A stretch of 5,757 bases of DNA from an uncultured euryarchaeote (GCA_937876055.1 CALEIW010000031.1:1-5757), one strand, 5' to 3'. Positions 1-5,757 are shown, counted from the stretch's first letter. Numbers and translations are program-made. The notes: a model not told the origin generated them from the letters alone.

Positions 1-141
1 GCGGCATGTTTGCTAATCAGCGCCCCAGACTTAGCTTGGATTGTACCTGCTGGAGCATTCATTGGAGGAGCATTTGCTATTTTCGAAGGTCGCACTGGTT
101 GGTGCGTAGTCAGAGCGCTTGGGTTTAGGACTCCAATCTGA
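1..141 (+). CDS. C-terminal end of a small membrane protein (5' end outside window)
   Basis: Frame 1 is open from the window edge to a TGA at 139-141, giving 46 residues. The visible part holds one hydrophobic, glycine/alanine-rich stretch (about residues 9-29, with LAWIVPAGAFIGGAFAIF) that would make a membrane segment. It is followed by a short positively charged tail with a GRTGWCVVRALGF motif and the end RTPI. A hydrophobic hairpin followed by a Cys-containing tail recalls small DUF2892/YgaP-type membrane proteins, but too little is visible for a firm family call. The gene converges on the minus-strand SDR gene, with 2 bp between the two stop codons and no room for a separate terminator. 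Function is unknown. Coding status is inferred from the open frame and protein-like composition. Confidence 0.55.
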   Translation, partial: AACLLISAPDLAWIVPAGAFIGGAFAIFEGRTGWCVVRALGFRTPI

Positions 142-143
142 AT

Positions 144-1532
144 TTATCTCCAAAGTCCCAGAGTATCTCTGAGACCCATTTCGAGATCTTCATGAATGAA
201 TTGATAGCCCTCTGATGCTAGTCTAGTAGGCAACACCCTTTGACTTTCAAGAGTTAATTTCTCGCCCATTTCACCAAAGAGAATCTTGACCACGAATCGA
301 GGTAACGGAGCAAAGGCAGGTCTTCTCAATACTCTACCGAGAGTCTTTGCGAATTTTTTCTGCTCAATTGGATTTGGAGCAGACAAGTTGTAAACTCCTT
401 TGGAATCATTATTCATCATTAGATGATTGATCGCATATATCTCATCATCAAGTGAAATCCAAGACATCCATTGCTTTCCGTTTCCAATAGGACCGCCAGC
501 TCCCATCTTGAAGGGAAAAAGCATCTTTCCAAGAGCTCCTGCTGTCGCGGTTAGGACTATCCCCGTTCGAAGAAATACCGTTCTTACTCCTGATTCTTCG
601 ACAGTGGATGCAGCATCTTCCCATTCTCTACAAATATTTGGCAGGAAGCCTTCTCCTGGTGTGCTATCTTCTGTTAACTGCTCATCTCCTCTGTCGCCAT
701 ACCAGCCAACAGCGCTGGCTAACATCATACATTCTGGTTTATTTTCTAGGGTAGAAATTGCATCTGCGAGTAATTTAGTGCTATTTACACGACTATCTCT
801 AATCATTTGTTTTCTGCGCTTATTCCATCGCTTATCGCCTATTCCAACGCCACCGAGATGAATTATTACATCAAATCCCTCAAGAATACTTGCATCGAGT
901 TCTCCCTTGTCGGGATACCATTCTAGTTCCTGTGCTCCAACTTTTGCAGGTCGGCGTACTAATCTCCAAACCTCGTGACCACCAGTGTCTAGGAATGCGA
1001 CAAGTTGAGTTCCTATACATCCAGAAGAACCGGCAATAAGGACTCTCTTTCTTGCTTGATTTGCGAATTTACCATGTTGCTGTAAATCACGTTGAAGACG
1101 GAGTTCTCTGGCCTTGAACATTCGAGTGATTCGACTTCTAACCAACGCCCCTCCTAATATTCTGTCAGCCAGATTACCGAGTGGACCAAATGGAACTTGG
1201 TAGCTTACTTCATCAGTCACGGTCGTTACCCCATTTTCTTCGCTCAGATTGTGGTCATGATGCCAACGCCAAAATGGCCCCTTGACCATTTTGTCGGCAA
1301 AGTGATTTGGTGGATCGTATGCAGTGTGTTCAGCAACCCAAGTCATCTTAATTGGACCCATTGGGAAACGGAAAATTCTCTGTGATCCTACTTCTAGGGT
1401 TTCATCTGCTCTGACTTCTTCGGCGACTTCCCACGGAGGCATTAGTCTGCGAAAAGAGCCTTCGTGCTCAAACCAATCGAATGTAGTTTCAATATTCGAT
1501 TCGACAACTGTATTATGCTCGTATGTGTACAC
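144..1532 (-). CDS. SRPBCC domain - TIGR01777/YfcH-type SDR epimerase fusion
   Basis: The product has 462 residues and is probably cytosolic. Residues 1-150 are an SRPBCC (START-like) domain, typical of the type fused to this SDR family (FDWFEHEGSFRRLMPPWE near residues 18-35). Residues 162-455 are an atypical extended SDR of the TIGR01777/YfcH/SDR39U1 group: nucleotide-binding GSSGCIG at 168-174, RRP at 193-195 after the second beta strand, the family block SAVGWYGDRGD at 273-283, and the C-terminal DUF1731-like region (about 408-455, APLPRFVVKILFGEMGEKL). The usual SDR YxxxK pair is not obvious, as is normal here, and the substrate is unknown. The start is GTG at 1532-1530. An in-frame TAG lies directly upstream, the SRPBCC domain begins at once, and a G-rich Shine-Dalgarno sits 4 bases away. 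It lies 11 bp downstream of the photolyase gene, so co-transcription is likely. Epimerases of this family recur near photolyases in bacteria, so a link to light stress is plausible but unproven. Confidence 0.93.
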   Translation of the reverse strand: MYTYEHNTVVESNIETTFDWFEHEGSFRRLMPPWEVAEEVRADETLEVGSQRIFRFPMGPIKMTWVAEHTAYDPPNHFADKMVKGPFWRWHHDHNLSEENGVTTVTDEVSYQVPFGPLGNLADRILGGALVRSRITRMFKARELRLQRDLQQHGKFANQARKRVLIAGSSGCIGTQLVAFLDTGGHEVWRLVRRPAKVGAQELEWYPDKGELDASILEGFDVIIHLGGVGIGDKRWNKRRKQMIRDSRVNSTKLLADAISTLENKPECMMLASAVGWYGDRGDEQLTEDSTPGEGFLPNICREWEDAASTVEESGVRTVFLRTGIVLTATAGALGKMLFPFKMGAGGPIGNGKQWMSWISLDDEIYAINHLMMNNDSKGVYNLSAPNPIEQKKFAKTLGRVLRRPAFAPLPRFVVKILFGEMGEKLTLESQRVLPTRLASEGYQFIHEDLEMGLRDTLGLWR

Positions 1533-1537
1533 CTAAT

Positions 1538-1545
1538 CCCCCCTC
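1538..1545 (-). promoter_or_regulatory. Shine-Dalgarno of the SRPBCC-SDR gene, overlapping the photolyase stop
   Basis: On the minus strand GAGGGGGG lies 5 bases upstream of the GTG start, and its GA belongs to the TGA stop of the photolyase gene. This supports the GTG start and suggests translational coupling. The ten bases TGAGGGGGGA (1537-1546) occur again upstream of the peroxiredoxin gene on the other strand. Confidence 0.75.
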
Positions 1546-3133
1546 ACTTTGGAATTGGAGCGTCTTCTGCCCATCGAGCAAGATATCTCTCTAGGTGCAA
1601 CTTTTTCCTTGTATTTTGTGAAGACATGTACCGTACTTTACCAAAAATTGGCCTCTCTGGGCCCCATGCTCGATCATGCCTTCCCAACACCCAGAAAATT
1701 CCTGTGTAAGAATTTGGATCTCTACCATCTAGAGCCCATCTATCATTGATGTTAATCATCCATTCAGCGGCTGTTTGGGGATCTGGAGCCCACTCTAGAA
1801 TTCTCTTACCCCAGAGCATTCTGAGATAATTATCGATATGACCACTGCGTACCAATTGTCTTTGGGCGGCGTTCCAAATTTCATCACCGGTTTCTGCATT
1901 TTCAATTTGTTCGAATGTATATTCATCTCGAGGATCGGAAGAATGCAAATCTAGAGAGGTCTTTGCCCACTCTGGAATTGATTCGATTGAGTCGTGGTCT
2001 TCTCTAATGTGGGCGAAATTAAATCCAAGTTCACGCCAAGTGATTATTTGGTCTAGGAAGGCTTCGTGAGCTTCTGGGACACCCCACCAACCACTTCTTG
2101 TTCCTCTTCCAGTATCCTCGATTGAGATTTTACTTGGGTCCCATCCAGAACGCTCCAAAACTGCCTTGACAACCTCGACAGAAGATATGTGGCCAAAATG
2201 AAGCCAAGGCGATAGCCCACTGCTTGCAGAATCATCGGGGTTATTTCTACCTGTATCGTATCTGTCTAATCCTTTTTTGAGGAACCTTTCGAGTCTTGCA
2301 ATTGCTTCGAATCTACCACCACGTTTCGAGTCGACAGGAGGCACATCGTGATCGATATCTAATGGAGCGCAAGCTTCCTTGCCGATATCTCCTCCTTGCG
2401 CTAACCTCCACAACCATTCGTATGGAGTAATTGGGCTACCCGCTTTGGAAAATAAATCCTCAAGGTATGAATTTGAAAGACGTAAATCAGTTTGGATATT
2501 TTCCATAGGGTCAAATGCCGGAAGTGTGGCTAGAGCATTCATTAGGTTTCGTTGCATGTGTTTTCTAAAGGAATATGCAGATGGAAAGGCACGATCTGCC
2601 CAACCGATAGGTAATATCCCATTGGAATCTACTGCGTCCAATCGCACTCTGCAAAACTTCGATGCCTGGCGCATGACATCTCTTGGCAAGTAAGTTGGAA
2701 AATCGTCGATAACTACAGCACACGATTTTTTTGATAGTCTTTTCAATAGTCTATTTCCGGATTGTTTATGAGTTTCTACCCATGGAACGTAAGTTACTCG
2801 ATTAGATGCAAAAATGGCATTGTTATCGATAATACCCTGGGCAAAAAAAGTTAGAATCCTATCATTGGACCAAGTATGTCGAATGGAAACTGGTTCAACA
2901 ACTAACAACGGCTTTTCTAATTCCGTGGCGAGAGTGATCGAGTGTTCAAGTGCAGAATTGTGATGATACCTTCTGGAGGATGTCATCCAGTAAAGGACAA
3001 ATTCACCTTTTTGGTTAACCTCATGGGTGTTGAGACGGGTTATTCGGCCTGTAGAATTTGGAGCATTGGCCGATATGGAGACTGACAGAGCCGACGAAAA
3101 GGTTTCGTCTGGAGAAATTCCTCTGTCGGTCAT
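1544..3133 (-). CDS. phr: Class II deoxyribodipyrimidine (CPD) photolyase
   Basis: The 529-residue product is a light-driven FAD enzyme that splits cyclobutane pyrimidine dimers in DNA. Class II hallmarks are visible: FVLYWM at 45-50 opening the antenna domain, SGLSPWLHFGHIS at 305-317, WNAAQ at 420-424, LDGRDPNSYTG at 468-478, and FGKVRYMS at 497-504. W420, W441 and W448 match by spacing the three tryptophans of the class II electron-transfer chain (W360/W381/W388 in Methanosarcina mazei), and N463 matches the flavin N5-contacting Asn. Catalysis should therefore be intact. The usual class II GGxHD segment reads LGRHDRAWGPERP (483-495), which suggests a divergent class II branch. About 28 polar residues precede the normal N-terminus. 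The ATG at 3133 is the first possible start after an in-frame stop. It has no Shine-Dalgarno but has a TATA-like box about 26 bp upstream, as for a leaderless mRNA. It is the first gene of a two-gene operon. A DNA-repair role is more likely than a cryptochrome role. Confidence 0.95.
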   Translation of the reverse strand: MTDRGISPDETFSSALSVSISANAPNSTGRITRLNTHEVNQKGEFVLYWMTSSRRYHHNSALEHSITLATELEKPLLVVEPVSIRHTWSNDRILTFFAQGIIDNNAIFASNRVTYVPWVETHKQSGNRLLKRLSKKSCAVVIDDFPTYLPRDVMRQASKFCRVRLDAVDSNGILPIGWADRAFPSAYSFRKHMQRNLMNALATLPAFDPMENIQTDLRLSNSYLEDLFSKAGSPITPYEWLWRLAQGGDIGKEACAPLDIDHDVPPVDSKRGGRFEAIARLERFLKKGLDRYDTGRNNPDDSASSGLSPWLHFGHISSVEVVKAVLERSGWDPSKISIEDTGRGTRSGWWGVPEAHEAFLDQIITWRELGFNFAHIREDHDSIESIPEWAKTSLDLHSSDPRDEYTFEQIENAETGDEIWNAAQRQLVRSGHIDNYLRMLWGKRILEWAPDPQTAAEWMININDRWALDGRDPNSYTGIFWVLGRHDRAWGPERPIFGKVRYMSSQNTRKKLHLERYLARWAEDAPIPK

Positions 3134-3155
3134 GCTAAAATTTGAGTTGCGTGCG

Positions 3156-3163
3156 ATATATAA
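3156..3163 (-). promoter_or_regulatory. TATA-like box of the photolyase operon (leaderless transcript)
   Basis: On the minus strand TTATATAT is centred about 26 bp upstream of the A of the photolyase ATG. That is the usual distance from archaeal TATA box to transcription start, so the mRNA would begin at or next to the start codon. This agrees with the lack of a Shine-Dalgarno there. The element is partly symmetric (ATATATAA on the + strand), so plus-direction use towards ribA with a leader of roughly 45 bases cannot be excluded. Confidence 0.6.
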
Positions 3164-3164
3164 C

Positions 3165-3187
3165 TGAGTGTTTTCAAAATCGGCTCA
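3165..3187. repeat. Imperfect palindrome in the divergent promoter
   Basis: TTTTCAAAA (3171-3179) is a perfect palindrome around a central C. It is flanked by TGAG (3165-3168) and CTCA (3184-3187), with unequal spacers of 2 and 4 bases. It lies just upstream of the photolyase TATA-like box, where an archaeal activator or repressor could bind. Short A/T palindromes arise readily by chance, so this is a weak call. Confidence 0.25.
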
Positions 3188-3205
3188 ATCAAAACAGTCT
3201 TTGAT
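3188..3205. repeat. Inverted repeat overlapping the likely ribA TATA element; candidate operator
   Basis: ATCAAA (3188-3193) and TTTGAT (3200-3205) are exact reverse complements separated by 6 bases. The right arm coincides with the TATA-like element proposed for ribA, so a dimeric protein bound here would block TBP/TFB access. The binding protein is unknown. The TrmB-like regulator encoded in the same operon is one candidate. Confidence 0.35.
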
Positions 3206-3207
3206 AA
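3200..3207 (+). promoter_or_regulatory. Weak TATA-like element upstream of ribA
   Basis: TTTGATAA is centred about 29 bp upstream of the ribA ATG, which would give a leaderless or nearly leaderless mRNA. It departs from the archaeal TTTATATA consensus, so the call is tentative. AAGGCGG at 3219-3225, 7 bases before the ATG, could instead act as a weak ribosome binding site on a longer transcript. Confidence 0.35.
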
Positions 3208-3232
3208 GGTAATGCAGTAAGGCGGCAATTGA

Positions 3233-3850
3233 ATGACGATACAAATAGACGATATTAGACCTCTGCAAGTTGACTCCGATTCATTCCTGCCGACTCAACA
3301 TGGGAATTTTCGAATTAGGGTGTTTGTCGGCCCAGATGGAAAAGAACACACAACATTGTACACGGGAGATATTTCTAATCCCGAAAACACACCGCTCGTT
3401 AGGATTCATTCCGAATGTCTTACTGGAGACGCGTTCGGTTCCCTAAAATGTGATTGTGGACCTCAGCTAGAGTCCGCTATGCGCAGGATTCAGGAAGAAG
3501 GATGTGGAGCAATTGTATACCTCCGCCAGGAAGGCAGGGGCATTGGCCTCTACTCGAAAATACAGGCTTACGCATTGCAAGATCAGGGACATGATACCTT
3601 GGATGCAAACCTTCTCCTAGGCTTGCCAGCGGACGGTCGAACTTACGATGTCGCCGCCGAGATGTTGAAGGATTTAGGAGTCGGCTCTATTCGGTTGATG
3701 ACAAACAATCCCTTGAAGATAAATGGACTAATTGAGAATGGAATTGACGTCAAACAACGGCTTGAGCATGTAACTGGAATATCTAACTTTAACAGCCAAT
3801 ACCTTGCCACTAAAGGCGCTAGAATGGGCCACCTTCTAGACTTAGATTAG
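3233..3850 (+). CDS. ribA: GTP cyclohydrolase II (riboflavin biosynthesis)
   Basis: The 205-residue product converts GTP to 2,5-diamino-6-ribosylamino-4(3H)-pyrimidinone 5'-phosphate, formate and pyrophosphate, the first committed step towards riboflavin, FMN and FAD. It aligns over its whole length with E. coli RibA (196 residues). The zinc ligands are C62, C73 and C75 in SECLTGDAFGSLKCDCG. RQEGRGIGL (98-106) and AYALQDQG (112-119) follow; Y113 matches catalytic Tyr105 and R136 matches Arg128 of E. coli. TNNPLK (157-162) and the C-terminal MGHLL are also conserved. No DHBP synthase (RibB) domain is fused, so it is monofunctional. The start ATG directly follows an in-frame TGA. It is transcribed divergently from the photolyase, an FAD enzyme, and leads an operon with the peroxiredoxin and regulator genes. 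Most archaea use the unrelated GTP cyclohydrolase III, so a bacterial-type enzyme here suggests past transfer if the host is archaeal. Confidence 0.96.
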   Translation: MTIQIDDIRPLQVDSDSFLPTQHGNFRIRVFVGPDGKEHTTLYTGDISNPENTPLVRIHSECLTGDAFGSLKCDCGPQLESAMRRIQEEGCGAIVYLRQEGRGIGLYSKIQAYALQDQGHDTLDANLLLGLPADGRTYDVAAEMLKDLGVGSIRLMTNNPLKINGLIENGIDVKQRLEHVTGISNFNSQYLATKGARMGHLLDLD

Positions 3851-3864
3851 GTTAAAAGAAACTT

Positions 3865-3872
3865 GAGGGGGG
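3865..3872 (+). promoter_or_regulatory. Shine-Dalgarno that sets the peroxiredoxin start
   Basis: GAGGGGGG ends 8 bases before the ATG at 3881. It argues against the in-frame TTG at 3863, which lies upstream of and adjoining this element. The surrounding ten bases TGAGGGGGGA (3864-3873) are identical to those before the SRPBCC-SDR gene. Confidence 0.75.
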
Positions 3873-3880
3873 AACAAAAC

Positions 3881-4342
3881 ATGCAGTCACTAGTGGGTAC
3901 AACCGCACCAGACTTCTCCGCGTTGACCAGCGAAGGTGAAGAGTTCAATCTCGGCGACTTAGACGGTCGCTGGAAAGTACTATTCTTTTACGCCGAAGAT
4001 GGTTCTCCAACATGCAAAAGAGGTTGTCTATCATTCAAGGAGCAGTACAACATTTTCAAGTCCCTTGAACCCCCAGCAGAAATTATCGGAATTAGTCAAA
4101 ACACCGTTGACGAACACAAGGAATTCAAAGAAGAATTAGGGCTTCCTTTCGTCCTGCTTTCAGACCCAGAAAGAAAGATTGCTGATAGCTACGGAGTCCC
4201 AGTCCATCTTGGAAGATTCCCTTCTAAGTCATCCTTCGTTATTGGCCCAGATAACAAAATTCACTTTGTTTACGATTGGCTATTTAGACCTCGTCAACAT
4301 GTTGCTAAGATTCTTCGCTCTCTAAGTAGCGTAACGAGTTGA
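3881..4342 (+). CDS. Atypical PrxQ/Bcp-like peroxiredoxin
   Basis: The 153-residue product has the thioredoxin fold of the AhpC/TSA-Bcp group: APDFSALTSEGEEFNL (9-24), strand and active-site loop VLFFYAEDGSPTC (33-45), GISQN (70-74), LLSDPERKIADSYGV (92-106) and SFVIGPDNKI (118-127). It should reduce H2O2 or organic peroxides in the cytosol, since no signal peptide is seen. C45 is the expected peroxidatic Cys. The active site is unusual. The conserved Pro of PxxxTxxC is Ala38, the Thr is Ser42, the usual Arg before the SF strand is Lys116, and the second Cys is C49 (CxxxC) instead of the PrxQ CxxxxC. There are no other cysteines. ATG 3881 is preferred over TTG 3863 because of the Shine-Dalgarno at 3865-3872. 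It lies 30 bp after ribA and 4 bp before the regulator gene, so it is probably in one operon. Peroxidase activity is likely but could be altered. Confidence 0.9.
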   Translation: MQSLVGTTAPDFSALTSEGEEFNLGDLDGRWKVLFFYAEDGSPTCKRGCLSFKEQYNIFKSLEPPAEIIGISQNTVDEHKEFKEELGLPFVLLSDPERKIADSYGVPVHLGRFPSKSSFVIGPDNKIHFVYDWLFRPRQHVAKILRSLSSVTS

Positions 4343-4346
4343 TTTA

Positions 4347-5708
4347 ATGACTTGGGAACGACTACTGATGGATGCTGGCCTCTCAGAGAGAGAGGTGAAT
4401 ACTGTGATGGTATTGTCCAGTACACCGAACATGAAGGCGAGTGAAATTGCCAAAAAAATAGGCACAACTAGACTGGACGCATACAATTCCTTGGAGAGGT
4501 TACAAAGAACTGGAATTGTCACGTCAACCGCAGATCGACCAATGAGATTTTCTAGCCCTTCGATAAACGAGGTAGTATCTCATTTAATTGAAATCAATAA
4601 GGAACAACTTAGCCGAATGGAAGAAAGTTATGGAAATTTGATTGCGGGAAAAGAGACTTCTTCTTTTGAACAGGAAAGAGTATCCGATGAACCAAAATTC
4701 GCAGTGCTCAAAGAAAGAGTCCACATCCTGAAGAGAGTAGAAAAAATGGCCGAAGATGCAGAGGAAAGCCTCACATTAGTTCTGGGTAAATTTGGCATAT
4801 TACAACTGTGCAGAAACCCCGCACTTGCAGAAGTTAACTCTGCTGCTGAAAGAGGTATTGTAATCCGTGTTCTGGCCCAATTGGATAGGCGAACAACGAG
4901 ATTCTACGGGGAATTGAATGACCTTATTGAGATAAAACACTCAGATGACCTAGATGCGCAAGGTGCGGTGGTAGATTCATCAGAAGTCATACAATATCTG
5001 AATATGGAAGAAAATCCGGTTGGAAGAGGAAAAGAAGATGCTGCATTATTTGTAGAGTCAGAAACCTTCGCTGAGTCTCAATTGAATTTAATCGATGCAA
5101 TTTGGGAAGAGGCAATTCCTTTCGAGACCGCGTCAAAGAGATTTACCGAAAAGAAAATTGTCGACCCTCTCAAATTAACTCTCGACAGTATGTCATTCCT
5201 TGAGAGAATTCGTGAAGTATTAGAAATTAAAGATAATCTTCCAGAAACCGACACACCATTCAATCCTGATGCCTTCATGGCCTCTGGATTAGAAGTTAGT
5301 GAGGCACGAAGGGAGCTAGAAAGCGGAGGAGTTCAGAGCCTAAGTGCGTTCGGAATTGACCTGACTTCGCTGCTTCGACAGGTCGGAAATCGCATAGGTC
5401 AAGAATTAGCTTTTAGCTTGAAGGATATTGACGGAAATATCGAATTTCTGAATGAGATGATGGACTGGTGGGAATATGCAGGACTTGGGAAACTAAGCTA
5501 CGATTTGGATCCAGATTTTCACATCAAAGTAGAGCTTTCAAACAGTTCATCAGATTCTGAAAGCCTGCCGCTCTGGTCACTCGATGATGGGATTATCGAA
5601 GGGGCACTGACAGAGAGATATACTCCTGAAAGTGGTGTCTTAGTTAGTCGAGTGGAATCTGAAGATGAAGAAGAATTCTGTAGATATAAATTAATAATAT
5701 CACAGTGA
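4347..5708 (+). CDS. TrmB-like transcriptional regulator with a V4R-like C-terminal domain
   Basis: The 453-residue product is a probable DNA-binding regulator. Residues 1-70 form a TrmB-type winged helix (GLSEREVNTVMVL, then ASEIAKKIGT, recognition helix TTRLDAYNSLERLQRTGIV at 40-58, and a wing ending PMRFSS). A charged helix at about 84-115 could be a dimerising coiled coil. Residues 116-265 resemble the phospholipase-D-like TrmB core (AAERGIVIRVLAQLD at 166-180, IEIKHSDD at 194-201). Residues 340-451 look like a V4R (4-vinyl reductase-like) ligand domain: RQVGNRIGQELA, WWEYAGLGKL, DDGIIEGAL and a closing EEEFCRYKLIIS. This last call is from pattern only. The Cys cluster of zinc-binding V4R sensors such as DmpR is absent (one Cys, C445). 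The ATG lies 4 bp after the peroxiredoxin stop with no clear Shine-Dalgarno, so translation is probably coupled. It may control its own operon or the divergent photolyase operon. The ligand is unknown. Confidence 0.85.
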   Translation: MTWERLLMDAGLSEREVNTVMVLSSTPNMKASEIAKKIGTTRLDAYNSLERLQRTGIVTSTADRPMRFSSPSINEVVSHLIEINKEQLSRMEESYGNLIAGKETSSFEQERVSDEPKFAVLKERVHILKRVEKMAEDAEESLTLVLGKFGILQLCRNPALAEVNSAAERGIVIRVLAQLDRRTTRFYGELNDLIEIKHSDDLDAQGAVVDSSEVIQYLNMEENPVGRGKEDAALFVESETFAESQLNLIDAIWEEAIPFETASKRFTEKKIVDPLKLTLDSMSFLERIREVLEIKDNLPETDTPFNPDAFMASGLEVSEARRELESGGVQSLSAFGIDLTSLLRQVGNRIGQELAFSLKDIDGNIEFLNEMMDWWEYAGLGKLSYDLDPDFHIKVELSNSSSDSESLPLWSLDDGIIEGALTERYTPESGVLVSRVESEDEEEFCRYKLIISQ

Positions 5709-5757
5709 TTTACCACGGTTTGGTTTGACCTTTCCACAGTTTCTACCTAGTCGATAG

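Noticed and set aside
427..861. Open frame of 144 codons on the + strand
   Set aside because: It is antisense to the conserved SDR domain, its product has no recognisable motif and looks like a low-quality shadow, and it has no upstream signals.
1464..1749. Two overlapping + strand open frames across the photolyase/SDR junction
   Set aside because: They are antisense to two well-supported genes with no homology pattern; chance open frames.
3863..3880. TTG start six codons upstream for the peroxiredoxin
   Set aside because: The TTG adjoins the Shine-Dalgarno at 3865-3872, which would then lie inside the coding region. The ATG at 3881 has ideal spacing and fits the family N-terminus.
5519..5737. 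72-codon minus-strand open frame
   Set aside because: It is the shadow of the acidic, serine-rich end of the TrmB-like gene; its serine-rich product shows no domain.
5700..5756. Possible C-terminus of a convergent minus-strand gene (18 basic codons ending in TGA at 5702-5700)
   Set aside because: The frame is open to the window edge but only 18 codons are visible, with no recognisable motif. An open stretch this short is expected by chance.
5709..5757. Terminator after the regulator gene
   Set aside because: There are short T-rich patches but no clear poly-T tract and no stem-loop, so no terminator can be supported.
1..5757. tRNA, rRNA, CRISPR array, insertion sequence or riboswitch (including an FMN riboswitch before ribA)
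   Set aside because: No cloverleaf, direct-repeat array, transposase or terminal repeats were seen. The 99-bp ribA upstream region is too short and lacks FMN-element conserved blocks.

Overview
The window most likely comes from a planktonic archaeon of the Marine Group II / Candidatus Poseidoniales type (Thermoplasmatota). The case rests on a TrmB-type (HTH plus phospholipase-D-like core) regulator, which is mostly an archaeal family. It is supported by a TATA-like element placed about 26 bp from a start codon that has no Shine-Dalgarno sequence, as expected for a leaderless archaeal transcript. Several neighbours (GTP cyclohydrolase II, class II photolyase, SRPBCC-SDR fusion) are types also common in bacteria, which suits the mosaic genomes of this group. 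There is no rRNA or marker gene here, so the assignment is an inference.

Layout. Positions 1-141 hold the 3' end of a small membrane protein gene on the + strand. It converges, with only 2 bp between stop codons, on a two-gene minus-strand operon. The first gene of that operon is a class II photolyase (1544-3133). Eleven bp downstream is a fusion of an SRPBCC (START-like) domain with a TIGR01777/YfcH-type SDR epimerase (144-1532). A 99-bp divergent promoter region (3134-3232) separates this from a three-gene plus-strand operon: ribA (GTP cyclohydrolase II, 3233-3850), an atypical PrxQ/Bcp-like peroxiredoxin (3881-4342), and a TrmB-like regulator (4347-5708) whose C-terminus looks like a V4R small-ligand domain. 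The last 49 bp hold no gene I can support.

How the genes may work together. The photolyase repairs UV-induced cyclobutane dimers using FAD. RibA makes the first committed riboflavin precursor and is transcribed divergently from the same short intergenic region. The peroxiredoxin-like protein suggests handling of peroxides made by light-driven chemistry. The regulator at the end of the ribA operon is a candidate controller of the whole locus. This reads as a compact light/oxidative-stress and flavin-supply locus. The least ordinary parts are the TrmB-V4R architecture, the altered active site of the peroxiredoxin, and the ribA/phr divergent promoter with an inverted repeat over the probable ribA TATA element.
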